Of a stretch of DNA of 10,588 bases, positions 1 to 6,800 are shown piece by piece (within the stretch, counting starts at the first letter, position 1; the number at the start of each line of letters is the position of its first letter). The notes beneath the pieces are model-generated. The model did no database searches, had not been told where the DNA came from, and saw nothing but the letters and a program-made list of their open reading frames with translations. Origin of the DNA: JBCCRH01 sp039208045 (GTDB taxonomy: Bacteria > Bacteroidota > Bacteroidia > Chitinophagales > Saprospiraceae); NCBI GenBank assembly GCA_039208045.1, contig JBCCRH010000201.1, positions 1 to 10,588 of the forward strand. Reading direction: 5' to 3'. The position numbers and the translations under genes are program-made.

Positions 1-119
1 ATATAGTCTAAAGCCACTTGCTTGATAGCAAGTGAATCTGCCTGTGTTTGTCCCTGCGTGGGAATGGAGAACAGAGGCAAGCACAGAGTAGATAAAACAA
101 TAAGGATTAATCGATTCAT
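1..119 (-). CDS. N-terminus of an exported protein (partial), possibly NTF2/lumazine-binding-like
   Basis: Reading the minus strand from the ATG at 119 gives 39 complete codons with no stop before the window edge; the protein continues outside. It starts MNRLILIVLSTLCLPLFSIP, a basic N-terminus plus a hydrophobic stretch, followed by TQGQTQADSLAIKQVALDY. This is a signal peptide, with likely cleavage near residues 22-25, followed by the start of a mature domain. The D-x-x-A-I-K-Q-x-x-x-D-Y pattern right after the signal peptide resembles the first helix of Bacteroidota NTF2-like or putative lumazine-binding proteins, but so few residues do not settle the family. A promoter-like TAnnTTTG sequence lies about 43 bp upstream. 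It runs in the same direction as the cytochrome operon, but 229 bp with structured repeats separate them, so it is probably a separate unit. Export is fairly sure; the family is a guess. Confidence 0.6.
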   Translation of the reverse strand, partial: MNRLILIVLSTLCLPLFSIPTQGQTQADSLAIKQVALDY

Positions 120-161
120 AATAAATCATTCTTTTGGGTTCTTTGCCCTAATATCGTGTAA

Positions 162-195
162 CAAAAATAAGTTTTAGGGCCACGCGGATTACAAA
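162..195 (-). promoter_or_regulatory. candidate Bacteroidota-type promoter for the gene starting at 119
   Basis: On the minus strand, TATTTTTG at 169-162 matches the Bacteroidota -7 consensus TAnnTTTG, and a TTTG at 195-192 could be the -33 element. The gap of 22 bases is a little longer than the usual 19-21. The -33 candidate lies inside a small hairpin (186-198). Transcription would start about 35 bases before the ATG. This is a motif match only. Confidence 0.35.
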
Positions 196-275
196 TCCAC
201 TGAGCGCGGGCCTAGCTTTACGGAAAAAAGCCTAGCACGCGCCCACCCCAGAAATTGTCCGACTCGGTCGGACAA
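186..275. repeat. REP-like cluster of palindromes in the intergenic region 120-348
   Basis: Three dyads sit side by side. GGATT (186-190) and AATCC (194-198) enclose ACA. GCGCG (204-208) pairs with CGCGC (238-242) around an inner arm in which CTAG (212-215) can pair with CTAG (232-235) and CTTT (216-219) with AAAG (227-230). TTGTCCGAC (255-263) and GTCGGACAA (267-275) form a perfect 9-bp stem with a 3-base loop. Smaller hairpins follow at 298-308 (GTGC/GCAC) and 309-325 (TGCCC/GGGCA). No credible gene lies in 120-348. Clustered GC-rich palindromes of this size between genes are typical of REP/BIME-type repeats. One of them could also end transcription of the operon arriving on the minus strand, although no hairpin has a clean trailing U-tract. 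Whether these sequences recur in the genome cannot be seen from one window. Confidence 0.6.
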
Positions 276-348
276 ACTGTCTATAACTTACTAGTTCGTG
301 CTTTGCACTGCCCCTTTTGTGGGCAAGCTGTGAACCTACCTAGCACTC

Positions 349-1380
349 CTAATCCGCCATTTCAAAAATATAAGCCTTTAAATCTTCCATTTGCTGGTGG
401 CTCAATTTTTCAAACGTATAATTTGGCATATAAGACCGCTTACCTGCCATAGGCGAAGTCCCATAGCGTGATACTTGGTACACGGAATAGCGCGTGTAGC
501 GGTTAAAGTGCCGCTTCAAGAATTGAAAAGAATATTTGGAATTATCCAAATTGAACATGCTGTACCGCTGCTTATCATGGCAATGCATGCAGCTCAAGTC
601 GTAGACGACTTTGCCATTTTCGGGATTACCGACCAGCTCCTCATAGCCTGCCTTGCGGTCTGGTGGGGGGTCTACAAAAGAGGCGGGGGAGCCACTCAGG
701 TATTTGGATTGTAACAAAGTGGCTGCTGCCGCCTGATCGCCCTTGCCCGCAAGGGCATCGTTTACGCCCTGCATCTCACTCTCGGAAAGGCCGAGATCCT
801 CTATTTTAAAGCCAATCGTCCAGAAATAAGCCATTACAGATTCTATTTCCCAATCTTCGAGGGGGCGCCCCTGTGAGCACTCTATCGCACATAGCTGAAT
901 GGCCTCGCGGATGTCATTCCGTGCAGGTCGCACTAGGTCGCCGTATTTCTTTTGGTAATCGCCATTGTAGAAAGAGGTGCGATTGATGGCGCCGTAGAGG
1001 GTAGTACCTTGCAGAAAAGGGAGGCCTTTGCCCTGCACATACATCAGTCGAGCTTGTGGGTCAGAAACCGTCAAGTCAGGGTCTTCCCGCTCGATATTGT
1101 GACAACTGGTACATACAAAATGCTTACTCTGTCGCCCAGTTACTTCACCACTAGGACTCACTGTTTTGCCATCTACCACTATAGAACGCCCAGCCTCAGC
1201 CGAGACGCCTTCCAGCGCATAATTGGGTCGATTGGGCACTTCTGCACCTAATTCTTCATACACTTCCGACAACAAAGTGTCGGGGCCCGCCACTAGGGGT
1301 GCCTTCTTGGGCAGAGATAAGGCTTGCACGCCCCACCATGCTACTAGTACGACTCCAAAGGTCCAATATGCTTGTCTCAT
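349..1380 (-). CDS. di-heme c-type cytochrome, exported
   Basis: This is a 343-residue protein with a hydrophobic N-terminal segment (residues 5-22) that serves as signal peptide or anchor, and two heme-binding motifs: CTSCH at 90-94 and CMHCH at 264-268. The C-terminal domain has a classic class I end, with a probable distal Met in SYMPNYTF (M318) followed by LSHQQMEDLKAYI. The N-terminal domain has an extra pair, C164 and C168, in CAIECSQGRPLEDWE ahead of the final helix. That layout recalls SoxA/TsdA-type cytochromes, where a cysteine ligates heme; M183 is the conventional alternative ligand. The gene is last in the three-gene minus-strand operon, 12 bp after the DUF5777 gene. It should act in the periplasm or at the outer membrane as an electron carrier; substrate and partner are unknown. 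No catalytic di-heme peroxidase (MauG/CCP) signature is evident. The di-heme call is secure; any enzymatic role is open. Confidence 0.9.
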   Translation of the reverse strand: MRQAYWTFGVVLVAWWGVQALSLPKKAPLVAGPDTLLSEVYEELGAEVPNRPNYALEGVSAEAGRSIVVDGKTVSPSGEVTGRQSKHFVCTSCHNIEREDPDLTVSDPQARLMYVQGKGLPFLQGTTLYGAINRTSFYNGDYQKKYGDLVRPARNDIREAIQLCAIECSQGRPLEDWEIESVMAYFWTIGFKIEDLGLSESEMQGVNDALAGKGDQAAAATLLQSKYLSGSPASFVDPPPDRKAGYEELVGNPENGKVVYDLSCMHCHDKQRYSMFNLDNSKYSFQFLKRHFNRYTRYSVYQVSRYGTSPMAGKRSYMPNYTFEKLSHQQMEDLKAYIFEMAD

Positions 1381-1392
1381 CTAATTTATTTT

Positions 1393-2286
1393 TTAAAGTC
1401 TAAACTGTCGTGAAATAGTAAACCCTAGTCGATATTGCCCCTCCAGCCAATTGGAAGTCGTGTAGGGGATATAATCGGTTTCCATAATGGCGGTAGCATT
1501 GGTGAAGTTGACTTGAAAGACGTGGCCGCCTGTCTCCATTTCTAAGCCAATACCTATGGCTGGGTAGAAGTTATTGTCGCTAGTGCGAAAATCGCTGAAT
1601 GGAAAGGTCGCATCAGCCACAATACCAAACACTTTGCTAATCTGTACCCTAGTGGCAACCCCCATGCTGAAGATGCCATTTTCATCATTAAACGCCACCA
1701 AATTACGATGCGTGTAGGATGGAATAATTTGTAGGGAAAACGCAGGAGAAAACTTACGCGCAATCAGTAACTGCACATTGTGGGCGAAACGATGCCCAAA
1801 TTCTGGGAAATTTTGGATAATGCTGGGAGCATCGTCTGGCTGCACTTCTACTTGCTGCGCCGAGGAGAAAGTCGTCATTCCCGAAAGGGTGATCGTAATG
1901 GGTACTAGGTCTGTCTGGCGCAGCACTCGATACTTTCCGTTTAGCGTCCACAATTGGCGCAAGCCAGAAGGGCCGTTAGGTACTACACCAGCTCCCTTGG
2001 AGCGGTGAAAGCCCACCATAAGGTTGTCTGTGATACCATACTCTGCTCCGATGGCTACATCTTCGGCAAATTCCAAGCCAAAAAAGGTGGGCTCACCACC
2101 ATTGCGCCCCGCAAAGTCTCCAAAGCGATGGGCAATGCGAATATCCATCGTTCGGGCAGGTAGCGTTTCTACCGATTGGGTATTAATGACTCGGCGATCT
2201 TTAAAGGTTTGATAGGCATAATTTTGGCCAAACAGTCCAGTCAAACTCACAACGACAACAACTAGGGTAAGGGTAATATGATTCAT
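1393..2286 (-). CDS. DUF5777-family outer-membrane beta-barrel protein
   Basis: This is a 297-residue protein with a signal peptide (residues 1-20, mature end QNYAYQTF). It carries the recurrent sequence marks of the Bacteroidota DUF5777 family: RVINTQSVETLP (32-43), IRIAHRFGDF (49-58), FFGLEFAEDVAIGAEYGITD (68-87), LLIARKFS (173-180), ETGGHVFQVNFTNA (251-264) and a C-terminal strand ending in ISRQFRL. Alternating polar and hydrophobic strands along the whole length fit an outer-membrane barrel. The length is normal for the family and the gene looks intact. The role of DUF5777 is not established. Its place between two heme-protein genes, 26 bp after one and 12 bp before the other, suggests a porin or scaffold for an electron-transfer unit, which is an inference from context. 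Family assignment rests on recognised motifs, not a search. Confidence 0.85.
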   Translation of the reverse strand: MNHITLTLVVVVVSLTGLFGQNYAYQTFKDRRVINTQSVETLPARTMDIRIAHRFGDFAGRNGGEPTFFGLEFAEDVAIGAEYGITDNLMVGFHRSKGAGVVPNGPSGLRQLWTLNGKYRVLRQTDLVPITITLSGMTTFSSAQQVEVQPDDAPSIIQNFPEFGHRFAHNVQLLIARKFSPAFSLQIIPSYTHRNLVAFNDENGIFSMGVATRVQISKVFGIVADATFPFSDFRTSDNNFYPAIGIGLEMETGGHVFQVNFTNATAIMETDYIPYTTSNWLEGQYRLGFTISRQFRL

Positions 2287-2312
2287 GCGAACAGGTATTT
2301 TGATACAGAAAA

Positions 2313-2726
2313 TTAGCTCTCAGGGTAACCCGCCTCAATCCAGCATCTGATAACATCCAACTGCTCTTGGGTTAAGTCTTGGGGCCTACCCGGGGGGGCA
2401 TAATTGGGAGGCATCCCCACCACTTGATCATCTTTTTGTAGAATGACACGCGATTCAAATCTACCAGAATTGATGATATTTTGCAAGCCAGAAAAGTTAC
2501 TGTAATTACCAATTCCACTGCCAGCCACATGGCAGGTACTATACGCGCAAGTGTTATCGATAATCTGTTTGACATTGGCTACATAGGTAGCAACTACAGT
2601 ATCACAATCAACTATTTCTTCCAGGGGCGCAGGCTCTGGCAGTTTGTCGGAGCTACAACTAGAAGGTAACGTACTTAAAATTACAACGATTACAAAGGCA
2701 AGGCTGCCATTTAACAAAGCCTTCAT
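2313..2726 (-). CDS. cytochrome c-like lipoprotein with a CX4CH heme motif
   Basis: This is a 137-residue protein. Residues 1-23 form a hydrophobic signal ending in PSSC, with C24 the probable lipidated cysteine. The -3 residue is Pro, so the lipobox is loose, as is common in Bacteroidota. The globular part begins YVANVKQIIDNTCAYSTCH: C60, four residues, C65 and H66, giving a CX4CH heme motif instead of CX2CH. GMPPN (M105) follows and supplies the likely distal Met, then LTQEQLDVIRCWIEAGYP (118-135), the usual closing helix of small planctomycete/Bacteroidota-type cytochromes. C41 and C128 could form a disulfide. It is the first gene of the three-gene operon, which suggests an outer-membrane-anchored electron carrier paired with the barrel and the di-heme cytochrome. 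Its start codon lies 28 bp from a palindromic element, so its promoter is either within or beyond that element. Confidence 0.85.
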   Translation of the reverse strand: MKALLNGSLAFVIVVILSTLPSSCSSDKLPEPAPLEEIVDCDTVVATYVANVKQIIDNTCAYSTCHVAGSGIGNYSNFSGLQNIINSGRFESRVILQKDDQVVGMPPNYAPPGRPQDLTQEQLDVIRCWIEAGYPES

Positions 2727-2754
2727 CTATATTTTTTTTGATTCGGTAAATGAA

Positions 2755-2939
2755 TAGACTTGTTTCGCCGGTCACTAAATGGCTGCAAGCGGCAAAATTT
2801 TATCCTGCACTGCGTTAGAGCTCTTTTTGCCACTGGCAAAAGCGTGCTCAGGATGCTACGGCATCACCTGCGTTTTTTGCCTTGTTCAGAATAAAATTTG
2901 CTACGCTTTCGCTCATTCGCGACCGGCGGAACAAGTCTA
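2755..2939. mobile_element. MITE-like palindromic element, about 185 bp, non-coding
   Basis: The ends are TAGACTTGTTTCGCCGGTC (2755-2773) and GACCGGCGGAACAAGTCTA (2921-2939), inverted copies that match at 18 of 19 positions. If the outer TA on each side is a target duplication, the element itself is 2757-2937. A second inverted pair lies inside: AAATTTTATCCTG near 2795-2807 against CAGAATAAAATTT near 2887-2899. The core holds two more hairpins: TTTTGCCA (2825-2832) with TGGCAAAA (2834-2841), and GATGC (2852-2856) with GCATC (2861-2865) around TACG, flanked by CAGG/CCTG. There is no open reading frame of note. Terminal inverted repeats, flanking TA and small size fit a miniature element mobilised by an IS630/Tc1-mariner-type transposase. 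A large REP/BIME-type repeat is the alternative. Copy number cannot be judged here. Confidence 0.6.
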
Positions 2940-3039
2940 ATACTAAAAGGAAACGAAACAAAGATGGTTGAAAAGATTTCGTCATTCTTCCTCAAAAAAG
3001 GGGATTTTTAGTGACAGCTTACAAAAACTAATAATGTCG

Positions 3040-3047
3040 TACCTTTG
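3040..3047 (+). promoter_or_regulatory. -7 box (TAnnTTTG) of the bacilliredoxin gene
   Basis: TACCTTTG matches the Bacteroidota -7 consensus TAnnTTTG exactly and lies 31 bp before the ATG, leaving a short leader. I see no clear TTTG at the -33 distance. The sequence just before the start is A-rich (ATAAAAAAATACAGTACT) with no Shine-Dalgarno site, as is usual in this phylum. It lies outside the palindromic element, so this gene appears not to depend on it. Confidence 0.5.
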
Positions 3048-3078
3048 TTGAACTACCATTATAAAAAAATACAGTACT

Positions 3079-3492
3079 ATGTATCCAATAGAACTAACTA
3101 AACCAATGGCTGCTGATTTAACCAACCACGGTTTTGAATCATTAAAAACAGCCGAAGAAGTAACTAATGTGTTGAGCCAATCAGAAGGTACAGCCCTAGT
3201 AGTCGTAAATTCAGTGTGCGGTTGTGCTGCTGCCAATGCGCGCCCCGGTGCTAAAATGGCCATTGATCACGACAAACGCCCTGACAACTTGTACACGGTA
3301 TTTGCAGGAGTAGATCGCGAAGCTACCCAACAGGCGCGTGAGTTTATGCTCCCCTATCCTCCTTCTTCGCCATCTATTGCCTTATTCAAGGATGGAAAGC
3401 TAGTGCATTTCTTAGAGCGCCACCACATTGAAGGCCGTTCTGCGGAAATCATCGCTGCCAACTTGACCATGGCATTTGATCATTATTGCTAA
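3079..3492 (+). CDS. BrxA/BrxB-family bacilliredoxin
   Basis: This is a 137-residue cytosolic protein with no signal peptide. It shows the hallmarks of the BrxA/BrxB (YphP/YqiW) family throughout: ELTKPMAADLTNHGFESL at the N-terminus, VVVNSVCGCAAANARPGA (residues 41-58) with the CGC active site (C47, G48, C49), then RPDNLYTVFAGVD, YPPSSPSIALFKDGKLVH, ERHHIEGRSAE and a C-terminal AFDHYC. The length is the family norm. Bacilliredoxins remove bacillithiol from S-bacillithiolated proteins after oxidative stress, with C47 as the likely attacking cysteine; this is family knowledge. The gene stands alone: it diverges from the cytochrome operon, has its own -7 box, and is closed by a strong palindrome. 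No bacillithiol synthesis gene (bshA, bshB, bshC) is in the window. Family assignment is very safe, but whether it is the A or B type is not decided, so no symbol is given. Confidence 0.96.
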   Translation: MYPIELTKPMAADLTNHGFESLKTAEEVTNVLSQSEGTALVVVNSVCGCAAANARPGAKMAIDHDKRPDNLYTVFAGVDREATQQAREFMLPYPPSSPSIALFKDGKLVHFLERHHIEGRSAEIIAANLTMAFDHYC

Positions 3493-3506
3493 GCTACTAC
3501 TATAGT

Positions 3507-3536
3507 GAATGCCTTGGTACCGGTACCAAGGCATTC
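3507..3536. terminator. 30-bp perfect palindrome behind the bacilliredoxin gene, probable terminator
   Basis: GAATGCCTTGGTACC (3507-3521) is followed at once by its exact reverse complement GGTACCAAGGCATTC (3522-3536), with no spacer. It starts 14 bases after the stop codon. As RNA it would fold into a stem of about 13 bp with a 4-base loop. The sequence after it (TCTACCTACCCTACTTTT) has only a weak U-tract, so termination may be imperfect or rely on the stem as a 3' stabiliser. Confidence 0.6.
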
Positions 3537-3828
3537 TACCTACCCTACTTTTCTTTCTCCTGTCTGCAACTTATTCGTACAATCCTCGTACAAGTATGCT
3601 GTATAAGGCATCTGGTTCCTTCTTTTTCGAATGATATTTTACAATTCATGGGGTTTGCCAAAAAATATTCGATTTTTTACCCTACGGAAATAGTAATATT
3701 TTATAGTTTTACGAGTGTTTTACACGGTTCCCCCCTTCACCGATGCGAAATCACAGCTATCGGAACTAGCAGTACACTTATACATTATGAACTTTTTTTT
3801 TAATTTTTAACTAAAACTAATATTGCAG
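3537..3828. other. AT-rich leader region upstream of the first giant surface-protein gene
   Basis: No gene is supported here. The one long open frame begins with a TTG inside the bacilliredoxin gene, crosses the palindrome and has no recognisable protein features. The region is AT-rich with long A and T runs, including T9 at 3793-3801. A one-mismatch -7 box, TAGTTTTA (3704-3711), is the only promoter-like match I found, which is weak support. The long leader (about 290 bp) probably contains the promoter of the gene starting at 3829. Confidence 0.4.
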
Positions 3829-6800
3829 ATGAGACGATTTTTCCTATTGTTCTTAGCGTTATCTCTGTGGAGTTTTGACGCGCAAGCACAGTGCGATGAC
3901 CCCGTGGCCATCACGATGACTAATGAATTTTGTCCCGGTACTGGGGCAAGCAATAGCGAACGACGTATTCGCGTACAAGCTCCTCCTGGTGCTAATGAAG
4001 AAGTAATATGGACCTTAACTAGTGTTCCAACTGGTAGCCAATTTGAAGGTATGGTTCCTATGACATTAGCGCAAGGAGACGATAATGACGAATTTACAGT
4101 TGATGTAGGTTCTAAAGGAAACACAGTAAAACTAAAAAGAACGCCTAATAACATGGGCACACCTATTATCGGCACCTATGAATTTAGTGTGCAAATAGTA
4201 GATAATGGGGTAAGCTCTCAGTGTCCGAGTGCGGTAGGTACTGGTTATTCTATTACAGTGGGAGTAGTGCCTCCTGTAGCCGAAAAAATAGATGGTAATC
4301 TCTGCCAAGGCCAGGATGCAGCAACAGTATTTGTAGAAGCTCCCGACCCCGACATTGAAATCATTTGGGAGGTAGTATCTGCTCCTAGTGGTGCTGGATT
4401 TATGGCAGGTGACGATTTACAGCCCAATACTAGTGGAGCTAACTACCGTACCGACTTAGATGCCAATGGCCGTCGCCTACGGATCACCACCAATGCGCCT
4501 GCGGGTACTTATACATTCACTACTAGAGCTCGCAACACTGCCATCACTTGTGAAAGTGAATCAGGTACAGATGTATTTACCATTATGGTTAATGAGGTAC
4601 CTGCTGTACCTACCATCGATCGCCAAGATTTGACTAGATGTAGAAGAGAAACAGCTACTATTTCTGTACTACCCGCTACGGATGCTGAGTTTGTGTGGGA
4701 AGTATTGGAAGCACCAGCAGGCGTAAGCTTTGCAGCTGGTGACCGGCTAGAGCCTAATGTAGATGGTTCTGACTATCGTACTGATCTTAATGCAGATGGT
4801 AGCCAATTCCGTACTAAGGGTAGTGCTCGTGCAGGTTTGTACCGCTTCAAGGTACTTGCAAGAGATGTAAATTCTGGATGTGAAAGTGAGTTGACTACAG
4901 ATGAGCTTTCCATTACTATTAACCAGTTGCCTCCTGTTCCAACAGTGGAGCAGCAAATGGCTATAACTTGTACTGATGAAGTTTCAGGTGCAGTGCGTGT
5001 AGCCGATCCAGGAGCTGGTTTTGCTATTGTTTGGGAAGTGCTTTCTGCACCAGCAGGCGCAACGCTTATGGCAGGTAATATACTAGAGCCCAATACGAAT
5101 GACCCGACCCAGGAAGTCCGCACCGACAATCAAGCGAGCGGCCGTGTCCTACGCTTAAAGACTAATCTCTTTGTAACAGCAGGAGACTATACCTTTAAGG
5201 CTCTAACTAGAAACACCACAACAGGCTGTGAAGGTGATCAGACAACTGAGATATTTACGCTGACTGCAGCTCCAAGACCAGCTACTCCAGTAGGTGCAAC
5301 GATGATGAAGTCGCTTTGCCCTATTCCTGACCTCAGTCCTAGCTTAGCGAATACTGGTATTAATGTATCTAATACCTTATCTGCTGATGAAAAAGTAGTG
5401 TGGATTTTGACCGGTGCTCCTGCTGGCTCTGCTTACGCTGGTGATGGTAGCGAAATGTTCACTACAGACAACTGTGGCGATCCGTTCAAGAACTTTGGCG
5501 AACTAGCCGTAGCTAATTCTTCTAAAGTAATTCGAGTGCAAGACCCAGAGAACACACCAGTAGGTAGCTATACCTTCGATGCTGTGATCACTAACTGTGT
5601 GACGGGATGTACTTCAGAGGCGTTGACTGGTTTTGAAATTATAGTTATTGATGATACAGAGGATCCAGTAGCAATTTGCCCAGTGCCTGCTGCAGGTGTA
5701 AGTGTATTAACGAATGCTTCATTTGAGGATGGCGTAGCCTTTAATCAGCCAGGAGCTGGTACTAACTGGACATCATTTGGTGCGGTATTTGGTATTGATG
5801 CAAATGCCATCCCTTCTGCTAAAGATGGTGATTTCTACTTGAAAATGTTTGGTGGCAACTCTGGTGCATTTCAGGATAATCCTGTGAGTCCAGGTGATAA
5901 TCTAGCAGGGTCGGTATTCTTACAGAATGCTTCTTTCGATCCTATGCTTCCTGGTTGTACTGGATTCCTCAAATTGGAATACTTTGATGCCAGTAACAAT
6001 CTCATCTCCTTTACGGAATCTGCTAAACTTGATGATACCACTCCGCAAAATGTTTGGACAGAAATCATGATTAGTGATGTAGCGCCTGCTGGTGCAGCCA
6101 CTGTTCGTTTCGTAGTCATTATGCAGTGTACGGCTGGCGGTGCAGTATTCTTTGATGATGCTAGCCTAATCGTAGACGATGGTAGTGGCCCTCCTGCGGC
6201 ATTTATGCTCAATAACGATCTCGACCAGTGTGGGGCAATATTTAATTTCACCATTCCTGAACCTACAGATAATTGTGGCGCTACTTCAGTAGCTGATATT
6301 GCTTCTGGTTCTTTGTTTGATGTAGGTACCACTACCGTAACAGTAACGGCTACTGATGATGCAGGTAATACGGGTCAGTGTACGTTCGATGTTACCGTAA
6401 ATGATGTACAAGACCCTGTGGCTAATTGCCCGATGCCTCCTTCTGGTGGTAACTTACTGACGAATGCTTCTTTTGAAAATAACAACGGCTTTGACCAGCC
6501 TTTCAGCACCGATTGGACGCCTTTTGATGTAGCTAGCGCCGTACGTGTCTCTGATGGAAGAACAGGTACAGCAGCACAAGACGGTGATTCTTATCTCAAG
6601 ATGTTTGGTGGTAATACGGGTATCTTCCAAGATGTACCGGTTACTCCAGGTGAAACGCTAGATGCTTCTGTATTCTTATTGAATGCTCCTTTTGATCCAA
6701 TGCTACCTGGCTGTACTGGATTCATCAAGCTAGAATTCCTTAATGCTGGTAATGGTGTCTTTGGCCCACAAGAATCTACTAAGTTAGATGACACTACACC

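Noticed and set aside
298..325. Hairpins GTGC/GCAC and TGCCC/GGGCA as the terminator of the cytochrome operon
   Set aside because: On the minus strand neither is followed by a T-run, and the stems are only 4-5 bp; termination here is possible but not supported.
255..452. Plus-strand open frame of 65 codons containing CPFCGQ, which resembles half of a zinc ribbon
   Set aside because: It starts with a TTG inside the 255-275 palindrome, contains only one Cys pair, and its second half is antisense to the end of the di-heme cytochrome gene.
2755..2939. Palindromic element considered as a tRNA, riboswitch or attachment site
   Set aside because: No cloverleaf, anticodon arm or known riboswitch core is visible, and the dominant structure is the long terminal inverted repeat; a mobile or REP-type element explains it better.
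3486..3803. Plus-strand open frame of 105 codons, rich in aromatic and hydrophobic residues
   Set aside because: It starts with a TTG inside the bacilliredoxin gene, reads through the 30-bp palindrome, and has no signal peptide, domain or conserved motif; the region fits a leader.
3823..3828. TTG at 3823 as the start of the first giant gene
   Set aside because: The ATG two codons later (3829) gives a standard signal peptide beginning MRRFF, matching the MRH start of the paralogue at 8457.
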